Below are positions 43,139 to 51,803 of a stretch of DNA of 64,000 nt, piece by piece (positions within the stretch are counted from its first letter, which is position 1; the number at the start of each line of letters is the position of its first letter). The stretch lies in NCBI GenBank assembly GCA_013821315.1, contig JACDHA010000001.1:1-64000 (forward strand). Reading direction: 5' to 3'. This stretch comes from Candidatus Dependentiae bacterium. Lineage in GTDB: Bacteria > Babelota > Babeliae > Babelales > Babelaceae. The position numbers and the translations under genes were made by a program. The notes beneath the pieces are model-generated. The model had not been told where the DNA came from. It searched no databases and saw nothing but the letters and a program-made list of their open reading frames with translations.

Positions 43139-43855
43139 ATGTTTATACAAAAAAGTACAGCTGTCTTTTATGGTACATTTTTGTTAATAAACTTCTGTGT
43201 AACTATCACCTATGGTCAAAAACAAGCGTTAGGCAGCAGCGCTTGTTTTCAAAAACGCGTCAATGAGCTTATAGCTTTTTATACGTGGCCTACTGCTCAA
43301 TTACCTGCTATTGCTGTACGTATGCTTTCGCCCTTAGAATCGAAAATACGCTCAGTAGAAGCAGCAACTATTATTTTGCCTTTATACGATGAGCAGCCTA
43401 TTTTGCTAGTAAACCACGAAGAAATGGCTACCTATACTGCTACGGTAAAAGATTTTGTTTTAGCTCATGAAATTGCACATTATCATCAATTGTGTACTAA
43501 CTATACACCTGTCATATGGATAAAAAAATATAATCTTATGTGTAAAGCAAAAACTACTTTACACTCTAGCGCTATGCAACGTTTACCTGTGTATGAGTTG
43601 CCGCATAGGTGGTTAAGTATTTCTGTCCTTAAGCTTTACTTAACTAGATGTGTAGAGTTAGATGCTGACAAAAGGGCTGTGTGCGCTCTTAAGACTTGCA
43701 TTGGAGGTAATCGCTTTTTTGATCATTGGATCACTCACCAACCAGTTAAAACAAGCTCTCGTATACTCGCAGTACTTCAAACTTGTTTTACTACGCATCC
43801 TACGGATTATGAGCGTAAAAGAAGTCTTGCAATGATAGAAAAACTCAAGATATAA
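43139..43855 (+). CDS. Exported M48-like zinc metallopeptidase
   Basis: I take ATG 43139; a TTG at 43133 would add two residues. After a signal segment (~8-26), FVLAHEIAHYHQL gives the HExxH zinc motif (H110, E111, H114), and VELDADKRAV about 75 residues later is the ExxAD-type third ligand block of M48 (HtpX/Ste24-like) enzymes. Unlike HtpX it has one N-terminal helix only, so it is probably soluble outside the membrane. Substrate unknown. It ends 3 bp before the convergent small ankyrin gene. Confidence 0.75.
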   Translation: MFIQKSTAVFYGTFLLINFCVTITYGQKQALGSSACFQKRVNELIAFYTWPTAQLPAIAVRMLSPLESKIRSVEAATIILPLYDEQPILLVNHEEMATYTATVKDFVLAHEIAHYHQLCTNYTPVIWIKKYNLMCKAKTTLHSSAMQRLPVYELPHRWLSISVLKLYLTRCVELDADKRAVCALKTCIGGNRFFDHWITHQPVKTSSRILAVLQTCFTTHPTDYERKRSLAMIEKLKI

Positions 43856-43858
43856 ATG

Positions 43859-44146
43859 CTAATCTTGGCGATAGGTAGTGATTACCTCGAGCACTTGCGA
43901 TGACATATCAGCTTCGCCCCAATGACGTGATTCTTTATATTTTTCTTGAGCGTACTGCAGTGCAGTAACACCAGCCATGCTACGTGCTTGCAAATCGGCT
44001 CCTTGCTTGAGAGCTTGCTCTGCTGCTAGTGCATTGCGGCGTGTAATAGCGCCAAAAAGAAGTTGTGTTTGTTCTGATAAGTCCATGCCTGCTATATTAC
44101 TTATGCCTAAACTTAGTAGACTAAGAAAACTAAAAGTATACTTCAT
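43859..44146 (-). CDS. Small exported ankyrin protein (95 aa)
   Basis: I start at ATG 44146, with GGGAAG just upstream; the ATG at 44158 adds four residues. Signal peptide (MKYTFSFLSLLSLGISNIAG), then about one and a half ankyrin repeats (LLFGAITRRNALAAEQALKQGADLQARSMAGVTALQYAQEK). The short length could mean the remains of a longer ankyrin gene or a minimal binder. A 18-bp inverted repeat lies upstream on the other side of the next gene. Confidence 0.6.
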   Translation of the reverse strand: MKYTFSFLSLLSLGISNIAGMDLSEQTQLLFGAITRRNALAAEQALKQGADLQARSMAGVTALQYAQEKYKESRHWGEADMSSQVLEVITTYRQD

Positions 44147-44258
44147 TGTACTTCCCATTTAAAAAATCCATTCTCAATTTTAAGTAAACTATAGTAGAGA
44201 TAGCTTTGTGTTGCAAGGCTTTACCTTGAGCATTGTGTGTTTAATACAAGAAAAACTA

Positions 44259-44312
44259 TAAGTATTATAAGACGTAAGTATACGTGCGTATGCCTACGTC
44301 TTATAATACTTA
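44259..44312 (-). terminator. Large perfect inverted repeat after the haloperoxidase gene
   Basis: Two 18-base arms (TAAGTATTATAAGACGTA and its complement) pair perfectly around an 18-nt loop. It immediately follows the stop of the minus-strand gene, so termination or mRNA 3'-end protection is likely. AT-rich stem and weak T-run leave room for another role. Confidence 0.5.
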
Positions 44313-46169
44313 TTAACTAAGAACTGTTATGCCCGTTGCTGTAACTTTTATACGAGTGCCATTGCGTTTAGTAAGGCTAAAGCCAGCAAATGTCTGTTCG
44401 TTGTAGCTACAAGCATGATCTTGTAAAAAGGCTAACGCAACCTGCTCGCCTAATTCAATACCAGCCGCATCAGACCGGTAATGGACACCAGCGAAATTGC
44501 GAGCAAGAGCTATATTTGAGGCAAGTTTATCAAGCTCAGATGCTACAGTCATCAAGTCTTCTCCCTCATTTCGTAGTGGTAGCAGTTGAGTAACGTCTTG
44601 AGGATCTACTTTTACTGGAGTGATTTTGCTTTTTAAAGGTAAAGTATCTTCAAAAAGAGCTTTAATTACTGTTACACAAGCACCAGCTATAACAGCATGG
44701 CCTGCAGGGCAGCTTGGATGAGTAGGTGAGCCCTCGGGGTATACTTGACCCAGTAAGTAGGTAGAAGCTTGTGTAGGTGTAAGTAGCTGCTCAGGATCTA
44801 CGGCTTTTGTAGATTGAAGTTCATTACGCTCACGAATAAGTTCTAGAAGATCGACTCCTGCATGGGAAGTAAACAAAAGAGCATTTAAATTAAATTGATT
44901 ATGACCAGTGGCTTTAGCTGTATGGACTAGCCCTGCAAATGCTTCAGGCCTTAAAGTACGCAATACACGCCACTTTTGAGCCCAAGAAGCTTTTAGTGCT
45001 TCAAGCGCTACAGCCCCAACTAGGCTGTACGCATCAGCCATACCCATAGACACAAAGGGTGCTTCATTGGTTATTGATGTATTGCCATAAGGAAGGCTAG
45101 ATGAAAAGGGGAACCCATAACCAAGCAAAATAGTAAGAGCATTATAATATATTTGGTAAGGGGTGTCATAATGGCTATAATTAGCCAAATCACGTCCTGT
45201 AACTATATAACGCTTTGTAGTTTGATCAAAGTCTTGAGCAGTATACTTTTTAGGTATTTTGCCATTTTGTAGATCAACAAAATCATGAAATGAAACACCA
45301 AATTCTCTTTTGCTTGCAATAGATCTAAGTTGATTTTGTTCTTGGGTGACTAAACTACCTGTAGTGTTTATTCCAATTCCTCCAGGATAGATTGTTGGTA
45401 TAGAAAGTAATAAAAATTGAGATAGGTAGTTGCCAATTAGATCTCCTTGAGAATTACCTCTAAAAAGCACACTAATATCAATAAAACCTTGTTTGTTACG
45501 TTGCCCAGTATATGCTGAGCCTAAATCTTCTAAAATTGCTGCGGCAAGGAGCGTTAATGAGCCACCCTTTTCGTTAGTATCTGTTTTTGTAGCTAAACCG
45601 TAGTCGTTAAAATTAACATCACGACATAAGGCTAACAAGTAATTTTCGATCATTAAAGCGGCAGCTTCAGGTGTTGAGAGTTCTGGAAATACACTATTTT
45701 TAAAAAGAGAAGAATCTAAGCCTTGGAAGCTAAACATAAAAGCACCTTGAGGATTAGCCAGCTTGAGCGTAGCGCCAGGTGCACGTACAATAGCGTTAAA
45801 GTCATCTTGTTTACCACTATGTAGGCTTTTAAGGAGTTGTTTATAGCTTGCTATGCCGGCTGGAGTTAATAGTCCGCTAGTATAATCATGTTCCAGTGTT
45901 TTAGTGAAATTAGCTGCAAAGAAGGGAGTAGATTTTTCATCGTGGGTATCAATGCTAGTGGTTTGGTGTAAGGTATTATACCGCGCTCTGTCTAGTCTTT
46001 TTTTAAAAGCAATTACTCGTTCGCTAGAGCCACTAAATCGTGATAATTTACATCCTGAAGTTGAGTATTTGTTTTGTAATGCTTGAGTTGTTAAAGAGCT
46101 ATAGGATGCTAAGCTTATATCTGTTATAACACATGCAAGCAAGCTTAGTAAGTAAGTTAATTTTTTCAT
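44313..46169 (-). CDS. Exported vanadium-dependent haloperoxidase-like enzyme
   Basis: A 618-residue protein with a signal peptide (1-20). The phosphate/vanadate pocket shared by vanadium haloperoxidases and PAP2 phosphatases is complete: K399 and R407 in KWRVLRTLRPEAF, S486 and the G490-H491 pair in PSCPAGH, and R557 and H563 in ARNFAGVHYRSD. Length and the KW...RPE spacing fit the long bacterial and cyanobacterial haloperoxidases rather than short PAP2 enzymes. Those oxidise halides with hydrogen peroxide; some members act as phosphatases, so the chemistry needs testing. The substrate-side residue that separates chloro- from bromoperoxidase cannot be told from sequence alone. Confidence 0.85.
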   Translation of the reverse strand: MKKLTYLLSLLACVITDISLASYSSLTTQALQNKYSTSGCKLSRFSGSSERVIAFKKRLDRARYNTLHQTTSIDTHDEKSTPFFAANFTKTLEHDYTSGLLTPAGIASYKQLLKSLHSGKQDDFNAIVRAPGATLKLANPQGAFMFSFQGLDSSLFKNSVFPELSTPEAAALMIENYLLALCRDVNFNDYGLATKTDTNEKGGSLTLLAAAILEDLGSAYTGQRNKQGFIDISVLFRGNSQGDLIGNYLSQFLLLSIPTIYPGGIGINTTGSLVTQEQNQLRSIASKREFGVSFHDFVDLQNGKIPKKYTAQDFDQTTKRYIVTGRDLANYSHYDTPYQIYYNALTILLGYGFPFSSSLPYGNTSITNEAPFVSMGMADAYSLVGAVALEALKASWAQKWRVLRTLRPEAFAGLVHTAKATGHNQFNLNALLFTSHAGVDLLELIRERNELQSTKAVDPEQLLTPTQASTYLLGQVYPEGSPTHPSCPAGHAVIAGACVTVIKALFEDTLPLKSKITPVKVDPQDVTQLLPLRNEGEDLMTVASELDKLASNIALARNFAGVHYRSDAAGIELGEQVALAFLQDHACSYNEQTFAGFSLTKRNGTRIKVTATGITVLS

Positions 46170-46312
46170 AGTTGCCTCATAAGGATAGTGCTTGATTACT
46201 TTTACAACACTACTCTATAGACATTCACGCTCATAAACAAGTATATCTATATGAGACACTTAATCTTTATAATTTATTTTATAGTGGGATAATATTAGTT
46301 TAACCGTTCAAT

Positions 46313-46528
46313 TCACTTACTTTTTGAAATAGTAGATGTTTCTATATCTTCCTCGTAGTGACTATCAGATGGATCAACAAGTCTAGGTGCTTTGCCAGGA
46401 ATTCTTTTATGTAATGACCTAGTAGGTATATGATTCATGCTAACATCAGCCATAGTAGGCTGAGATATAACAAGTGATTGTATAGTTAAAAGGCAAAGGG
46501 CCAACACCAGTTTTAATTGTAGGTTCAT
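46313..46528 (-). CDS. Small exported protein (71 aa)
   Basis: Signal peptide (1-22, LKLVLALCLLTIQSLVIS) followed by a ~49-residue charged chain (ADVSMNHIPTRSLHKRIPGKAP and an acidic SHYEEDIETS). No cysteines after the signal. Good AAAGGA site. No homologue recognised. Confidence 0.55.
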   Translation of the reverse strand: MNLQLKLVLALCLLTIQSLVISQPTMADVSMNHIPTRSLHKRIPGKAPRLVDPSDSHYEEDIETSTISKSK

Positions 46529-46606
46529 AAAACATCCTTTAAATTTTAATTAAATAATAGTATTTATTTTTAAGTATAAAACAACTTATAAGGTAAAAAC
46601 AAGGGA

Positions 46607-46813
46607 TTGCTACAAATTGATAGTACTGCGTATCTTATGATAGCTTTTGTAACGACTACGTGGCAAGGTGAACCTTATAACAAAGAAGAGTATAAACATG
46701 CCATGGGAAATTGGTTTGCTTTAGAACAGTTACCTAAGAATTTGACACCTTACGCGCACGAAGTAATTAGTGCGTATCGACAGGGAGTACCCTACAATCA
46801 GTATGGCTGGTAA
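46607..46813 (+). pseudogene. Short reading frame, probably the tail of a lost gene
   Basis: The frame (TTG at 46607) is open further upstream without a start or ribosome site. Its product (MIAFVTTTWQGEPYNKEEYK, then LEQLPKNLTPYAHEVISAYR) is soluble, unlike the exported neighbours, and looks like a C-terminal fragment ending in QYGW. No parent family recognised. It ends 3 bp before the convergent GxxH gene. Confidence 0.35.
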
Positions 46814-46816
46814 AGC

Positions 46817-47818
46817 TTAAGTGAGTTTGCAATAAGCTAATAATATTTTAAATAAAGAAGTATCTTTGTATACTACTCTATCTTTAAAAAACTGATAAGA
46901 AAAGTTTTGAAGGTCCTCTTGTTGTAGAGGTAGTAGATCATCTTTATCGCCAAATATATGCTTAACAGAGTATCCTAGTTTGTACAAGCAAGATAAGAGT
47001 TCATTTGTATGAAGGCTTCCTGTAGCAATAATAATTTTTTGTGTATCTTTATTGGCTATAATTGAATATAACAGAGCGAGTTCAAAAAGAGGTGCGGAGA
47101 TTTTATAGATGCGTTGTGCTAAAGTTGCACATATCTTTGCTGCTGTTTGAGGATAAGTAGTATATAAATGATCAATGCTTGATTGCACCGTGTCATTTAC
47201 AGCTAGTAGTAAGCCTTCGAGTTGTGCTTGAAGCAGGGCTACAGCCTTTTGGCTTTCATGTAATTTTTCTGAAACTAACTTTTGAGCAAGAACATTGTCA
47301 AGTTTGTTATAGAGGGTACTTAAAAGTGTAGTATAATGCATATATTCTTGATAAACATCGTGATACGTAAGAGTAGTTACATTACATGAAATACCTCCCA
47401 GTGTATACTCGTCAGAAATAAGCATACTTGTTGGACTAGAGCGTCGTAATAGGTAATAGGCAGCCATGGAATAACAACGTATTTCTCCGTCTTGTATACT
47501 AAGAGAAGAATCTGAAATTACATCAATACCTAGATCTGCAAGTACTCGTGGAGAAGGATCAAGTATTTTTACTAAAGGAGTAGGTCTTTCGATAACTATT
47601 TTACAACTTAAAGCTTTACTCTTTGCTTGATTACAAAGATCCTTAAAAAAATTTACTTGCTCTTGCTCAGCTTTAATAGACTTAATCGTATTATGTCTGT
47701 CGCCTAGAAGGTAGACCTCTTGCTGCAAGTTTAATGGTACTTGATAGATTTTAACCAAAGTAGCTTGTGTAGCATAAGATAATATAATTAAAAAAAATAT
47801 AAAGAAACAATGATTCAT
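46817..47818 (-). CDS. Exported GxxH-type protein, paralogue of the 16-kb gene
   Basis: ATG 47818 is preferred; the longer frame begins with TTG. A signal peptide (MNHCFFIFFLIILSYATQA) is followed by EVYLLGDRH (GxxH) near residue 31, IVIERPTP, and near the end KIIIATGSLHTNELLSCLYKLGY, matching the paralogue at 15.6-16.6 kb block by block (overall moderate identity, similar length). The motif pair suggests the EreA/ChaN/TraB-Tiki superfamily. The two genes lie 30 kb apart, so the family has been duplicated long ago in this genome. Catalysis is uncertain: the first His is kept in both copies, as is the second. Confidence 0.55.
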   Translation of the reverse strand: MNHCFFIFFLIILSYATQATLVKIYQVPLNLQQEVYLLGDRHNTIKSIKAEQEQVNFFKDLCNQAKSKALSCKIVIERPTPLVKILDPSPRVLADLGIDVISDSSLSIQDGEIRCYSMAAYYLLRRSSPTSMLISDEYTLGGISCNVTTLTYHDVYQEYMHYTTLLSTLYNKLDNVLAQKLVSEKLHESQKAVALLQAQLEGLLLAVNDTVQSSIDHLYTTYPQTAAKICATLAQRIYKISAPLFELALLYSIIANKDTQKIIIATGSLHTNELLSCLYKLGYSVKHIFGDKDDLLPLQQEDLQNFSYQFFKDRVVYKDTSLFKILLAYCKLT

Positions 47819-47840
47819 AAGAAAATACAAGTGTAAAAAT

Positions 47841-47866
47841 AAGCACTCGTATAATTACGAGTGCTT
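47841..47866. terminator. Terminator-like hairpin after the PP2C gene
   Basis: AAGCACTCGTA pairs with TACGAGTGCTT around a 4-nt loop, 10 bp past the stop of the PP2C gene in its direction of transcription; on the minus strand it ends in ATTTTTACAC. Confidence 0.75.
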
Positions 47867-47875
47867 AAAGTAATT

Positions 47876-50158
47876 CTATTTTTTAAGTAGTATAACAAGT
47901 GCACTTAAGTTGTCGCCACTGCCATCTTTATAGGCTTCTTGAACAAGTTGTTGTGCAGCTTCAGTAGCAGCTTTAGGGTTTCCTTGATATTTTTTTAGAG
48001 CATTACGCACAATAGTAACAGCACGTTGACGATCAATGTTTTTTTCAAAAATACCATCACAGGCAAGTAATAAAAATTCGTCATTAGGTTGTAAAGCAGT
48101 ATGCACTAATTCTGGTGTAGAAATAAGGCCTGCCGCACGTAAGGCAAAATCTCCAATAGAGCGAGTCATAGAAAGACAACTACCCTGCATGCTATTTTCA
48201 GTATTAATTCTTAAGGGTGCTTTGCTTTTGTGCCAGAATCTTTCTGGCAGAAGGCGAGGTTGCCTGTGGTGATTTAAACCTATTTTTATAATATGGCCAC
48301 CAGCAGCTTTAATACGAGTAGCTTCATCAGGTCGCTCTGGTTTATGATCATCTGATAAAGCAATAGCTTCACCTTCACGGCACAAAACTGCTCGAGAATC
48401 TCCTATATTTGCTACAAACAGGTCATTGTTTTTAATAAGCGCTACAATAGCTGTAGTACCCATTTTTTGTGCTATATCTTTAAGCTTAGAATTTTCTAAG
48501 CTTGCCGTAGTCTTTTCAAGTGCTTCTTGAAGTGTCTGTTGAGGATTGTCAGAGTTCTGTAAAGTTGACTTTAAATTAACTGGTAAATGATCAGCAACAT
48601 ACTCAGCTACTGTATGACCTCCGTGGCCATCAAAAATAGCAAATAAGCTTGTATCATGCGTAAAAGAGGGTGCTAGTATATGAGCATCTTCCATGGTTGG
48701 TCGTCGCCCTATATTTTCACTAAATCCATACTCTAAACGATCAGGTTGCTGGTCAACCTGTGGTTGTGTAGTTGAATAAGAGCTCTTTAGAGTAGTGCTA
48801 GAATTTGAATCAGATAGCATTACAACAGATACAGGTTGAACTTGACGCGCTGGTGTCATCTGTGATGTAGTAAACAACACTACAACAGCAGTACAATTAT
48901 CAACGCTTCCTCTTCGAGTAGCTTCATCAACTAATACTTGAGCGGCCTGATGTGTAGCTAATGGATCTTGAGCATTGTCATTTAAAGCACCTTTAACAAT
49001 ATCAACAGCATCTTGACGACTTAGTCCACTACCCTCAAAAACACCTTGACTTGCTAATATCAAAAACTGGACATTGGTATTTAAAGAAATCGATAAAATC
49101 TCGGGAGTCGAAATAATGCCTTCTGCGCGAAGATTATGGGCACCAAGAGCTCTTGTTGTAGTTAAAATGCTCTCTTGGTTATTGTTTTTGCTAGCATTAA
49201 TCCGAGCTGTCTCATCAGGTCTTGTTATACTTTGATCAATTGAAATAGCACGAGCTTGCCCATTAAGGCAAAGTATAGCGCGTGAAGTTCCTACGTTAGC
49301 TACATAGAGCTGGTCTCTGTTAATAAAAGCAACCAAGGCCTCTGTGCCAGATACTTGAGCCAATTCTTTAAGCGGAGCTGAGCTAGCTAAATCAGTATCA
49401 ACTTTTTCTATGCTCTCTTGAAGTGCTTGTTTTGTATGAGAAGATAGTAGTGGATGCTGACTAAGATTAGTTGATAGCTGCCTAACACAATAATGAGCTA
49501 TCTCGTTACCAGAAAAACCATTAAAAACACCAAACAAAGCCATTTGAGGGTTATTTGCAAAGGGCATAACAACCGTATGGGCATTGTTCATAGAAGGGTT
49601 TGACCCTTGCGCTATACTTATACCATACGAAATAGGCAAAGTGCTTACTGACCAATTTGGTTTTCTAGGATCATCTATGTTTACTAAATTAAGATTTTTT
49701 GTAACTAGTGTAGGTACACTTATACCTGTATCTTCAGAATCTTCCAGTTGTAAAGGTCGAATAGTAAAAGTATTAACATAAGGAGCTGTGTCAATTATAA
49801 CTGCTATATCTTTATTTGGATCTGCTTGAGCTAGTTGCTGTGCATCTTGTATATTTACTTTAGTTATTAAACCTGTGTAATAACGTAGACTTGAAGCAAG
49901 TCCAATTTTTTCAAGACTTGTGCCTTCGATAGTTACATCTTTAATAAAGAAAATATCACCAAGATTAGTTTTTTGATAGTTATTAGAATTTGTTCCAGCT
50001 GGGTTTAATAACAAAACGGTTGGCTTCTTATGAGTATGAGTATAATAAACTGTAACTTTAGCTTGCCAATTGCTAGCGTTTGTTATTAATAAATCTGATG
50101 CGTTAACTAAAGGGACCAGATTAAAGGCTAAGAGGCCTAACAATAATAATTTTTTCAT
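47876..50158 (-). CDS. Exported tandem PP2C phosphatase: dead first domain, intact second domain
   Basis: After a signal peptide (1-20) come an N-terminal beta-rich domain (~21-135, shared with the J-domain-like protein), PP2C domain 1 (~165-430) and PP2C domain 2 (~475-758). Domain 2 keeps every metal and phosphate motif: RRPTMED, DGHGG (510-514), GDSR (586-589), SIGD (667-670), DG (701-702) and GDN (748-750). Domain 1 has NGFSG for DGHGG (213-217), GTSR (290-293), ALGA for SIGD (337-340), SQG for CDG (370-372), and only SVDN (418-421) near normal, so it cannot bind the catalytic metals. PP2C enzymes remove Ser/Thr phosphate with Mn/Mg; here domain 1 may bind substrate or regulate. Export points to host or surface targets. 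Confidence 0.9.
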   Translation of the reverse strand: MKKLLLLGLLAFNLVPLVNASDLLITNASNWQAKVTVYYTHTHKKPTVLLLNPAGTNSNNYQKTNLGDIFFIKDVTIEGTSLEKIGLASSLRYYTGLITKVNIQDAQQLAQADPNKDIAVIIDTAPYVNTFTIRPLQLEDSEDTGISVPTLVTKNLNLVNIDDPRKPNWSVSTLPISYGISIAQGSNPSMNNAHTVVMPFANNPQMALFGVFNGFSGNEIAHYCVRQLSTNLSQHPLLSSHTKQALQESIEKVDTDLASSAPLKELAQVSGTEALVAFINRDQLYVANVGTSRAILCLNGQARAISIDQSITRPDETARINASKNNNQESILTTTRALGAHNLRAEGIISTPEILSISLNTNVQFLILASQGVFEGSGLSRQDAVDIVKGALNDNAQDPLATHQAAQVLVDEATRRGSVDNCTAVVVLFTTSQMTPARQVQPVSVVMLSDSNSSTTLKSSYSTTQPQVDQQPDRLEYGFSENIGRRPTMEDAHILAPSFTHDTSLFAIFDGHGGHTVAEYVADHLPVNLKSTLQNSDNPQQTLQEALEKTTASLENSKLKDIAQKMGTTAIVALIKNNDLFVANIGDSRAVLCREGEAIALSDDHKPERPDEATRIKAAGGHIIKIGLNHHRQPRLLPERFWHKSKAPLRINTENSMQGSCLSMTRSIGDFALRAAGLISTPELVHTALQPNDEFLLLACDGIFEKNIDRQRAVTIVRNALKKYQGNPKAATEAAQQLVQEAYKDGSGDNLSALVILLKK

Positions 50159-50334
50159 AGAGTATCTTTCGCAGAGGTATATTAAAATATACTATTTGTT
50201 ATTATACTATATAATTATAGTTGCAATTCGGAAATTGTCAACTGGGGTGGTTTTAAAACTTTTACTAGTTATTTTTTTTCAAAAGGTTAGATACTTAAGG
50301 TAGTGTAAAACAGATTACAATACAAGGATACCAA

Positions 50335-50883
50335 ATGATGAAGTATATTTTTATAGTAGGTATGGCAATTGTACCTCCTACTAGTTTGTCTATGAGTTAT
50401 GATCAACAGCTTTTATATGCTGCTAAGCAGAATAAAAGAAAAGTAGCTGAAGTATCCCTTAAGTATGCTACAGGTAATAGCTGTAATAACTGTAGTGATA
50501 CGTCACTTCATTACGCTGCATCTCATAAGCAAAGTGATATTACCTGTCTATTGCTTGCTGCAGGAGCTAATCCTAATGTTTGCAATAGTATTAAGTTGAC
50601 TCCTCTTCATGAGGCAGTTATAGGTGGCAATAATCAGACTGTAAAGTTATTATTAAACGCTGGTGCAAACCCAAATGCTCAAGACCATAATGGAAATACG
50701 CCATTGCATTACGCAGTTAATCAGGGATTTACTAAAATTATAGAACTATTACTTCAGTTTGATGCTCATGTATTACTTAAAAATAACGAATTAAAAACAG
50801 TATTTGATCGAGTACGTGAACTTAAAAAACCAGAATTAATAAAGCTTATAGAAAACTATCAATTAGAATTTGAAATCCTGTAA
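50335..50883 (+). CDS. Exported ankyrin-repeat protein (182 aa)
   Basis: Start at 50335 with AAGGA upstream; the second ATG is one codon later. Signal peptide (1-18), then four to five ankyrin repeats (~25-170), three of them near-consensus (SDTSLHYAASHKQSDITCLLLAAGANPN, LTPLHEAV, NTPLHYAV). The C-terminus is a helix without a further domain. Two hairpins follow the stop. Confidence 0.85.
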   Translation: MMKYIFIVGMAIVPPTSLSMSYDQQLLYAAKQNKRKVAEVSLKYATGNSCNNCSDTSLHYAASHKQSDITCLLLAAGANPNVCNSIKLTPLHEAVIGGNNQTVKLLLNAGANPNAQDHNGNTPLHYAVNQGFTKIIELLLQFDAHVLLKNNELKTVFDRVRELKKPELIKLIENYQLEFEIL

Positions 50884-50910
50884 CTCAAACATGTTGTTTT
50901 AGTGTTTGAG
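50884..50910 (+). terminator. First hairpin after the 182-aa ankyrin gene
   Basis: CTCAAACA pairs with TGTTTGAG around an 11-nt loop; AT-rich tail without a T-run. Confidence 0.45.
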
Positions 50911-50916
50911 ATAATA

Positions 50917-50946
50917 AAAAGAGGCCAGTTAAAACTGTCCTCTTTT
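50917..50946. terminator. Second hairpin, bidirectional terminator
   Basis: AAAAGAGG-C-CAGTT pairs with AACTG-T-CCTCTTTT with one mismatch and a 2-4 nt loop, between convergent genes. Confidence 0.75.
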
Positions 50947-50970
50947 TCTATTGTTAACTTAGTTGTAGAT

Positions 50971-51606
50971 TTAGTAGTAATTGTTTAGTTGATTGCCTGT
51001 AAGATCAAGCGTATGCATTCGTTTTAATCTATCAAATATACCCAAAGGCACAGTAGTTAAGTCATTAAATGATAAGTCTAGAGCATTTAATTTGCTGTTT
51101 TTATCAAATATGCAAGCCGATAGGTGCCGTAAACGATTATTTGATAGTCTTAATACGCGTAGTTGATCATTTTTATAAAATATATCTGTTGGTAGCGTGT
51201 CTACTCTATTATAAGAAAGGTCAAGCATTCTTAAACTTTTAAGACAATCAAATGTCCAAGGGCTTACTGCTTGTAACTTATTATGAGAAAGGTCAATTAC
51301 TTTTAAACTGGTAAGCCTATCAAAAAGACCTAACGGTAAATCCGCTATATTGTTGTGGCTTATATAGAGCTCCTCCAGATGAGTAAATGCATCGAAAGAA
51401 AAAGAAGACAAGCTTTCTATATTGTTATGAGAAAGATCAAGAATTCGGACTGTATGAGGATGATGTATATGATGAAGTTCGTAAAGGCTTGTTAAGTTTT
51501 TATATGAGAGGTTTATAATTTCATCGACATATGAGTGAGCCGTAAGCGCTAGAGGAGTGCTTGCTATTAAAAGCAAAGTAAAAAATTTAGAGTTAAAATA
51601 GATCAT
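50971..51606 (-). CDS. Exported leucine-rich-repeat protein (211 aa)
   Basis: A signal peptide (1-22) and then almost only LRRs of 24 residues, about seven, with LxxLDLSHNxLxxLPxxxF consensus (for example LKVIDLSHNKLQAVSPWTF). The LPxxxFDxLxxL form is the typical LRR type of eukaryotic receptors and some bacterial internalins. There is no C-terminal anchor or enzyme domain. A binding protein facing the host is likely (inference). No other LRR gene occurs in the window. Confidence 0.88.
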   Translation of the reverse strand: MIYFNSKFFTLLLIASTPLALTAHSYVDEIINLSYKNLTSLYELHHIHHPHTVRILDLSHNNIESLSSFSFDAFTHLEELYISHNNIADLPLGLFDRLTSLKVIDLSHNKLQAVSPWTFDCLKSLRMLDLSYNRVDTLPTDIFYKNDQLRVLRLSNNRLRHLSACIFDKNSKLNALDLSFNDLTTVPLGIFDRLKRMHTLDLTGNQLNNYY

Positions 51607-51803
51607 AAACTATCCTGTGGTTAAGAATTGTACTAGTATACACGTTTCTCATCACCCATTAGTATAGAGTAGATAATTGTTAAATCAAAAGGCCTGTGAA
51701 AGATGCTTGTTCTGTTTTTCTTTGACGCAAGGATGCTCTAGCGTATACTAATTAAGACAGTTAAAACAGCAGATTAACAAGTATTTTGGGATTAAGTGCG
51801 AAC

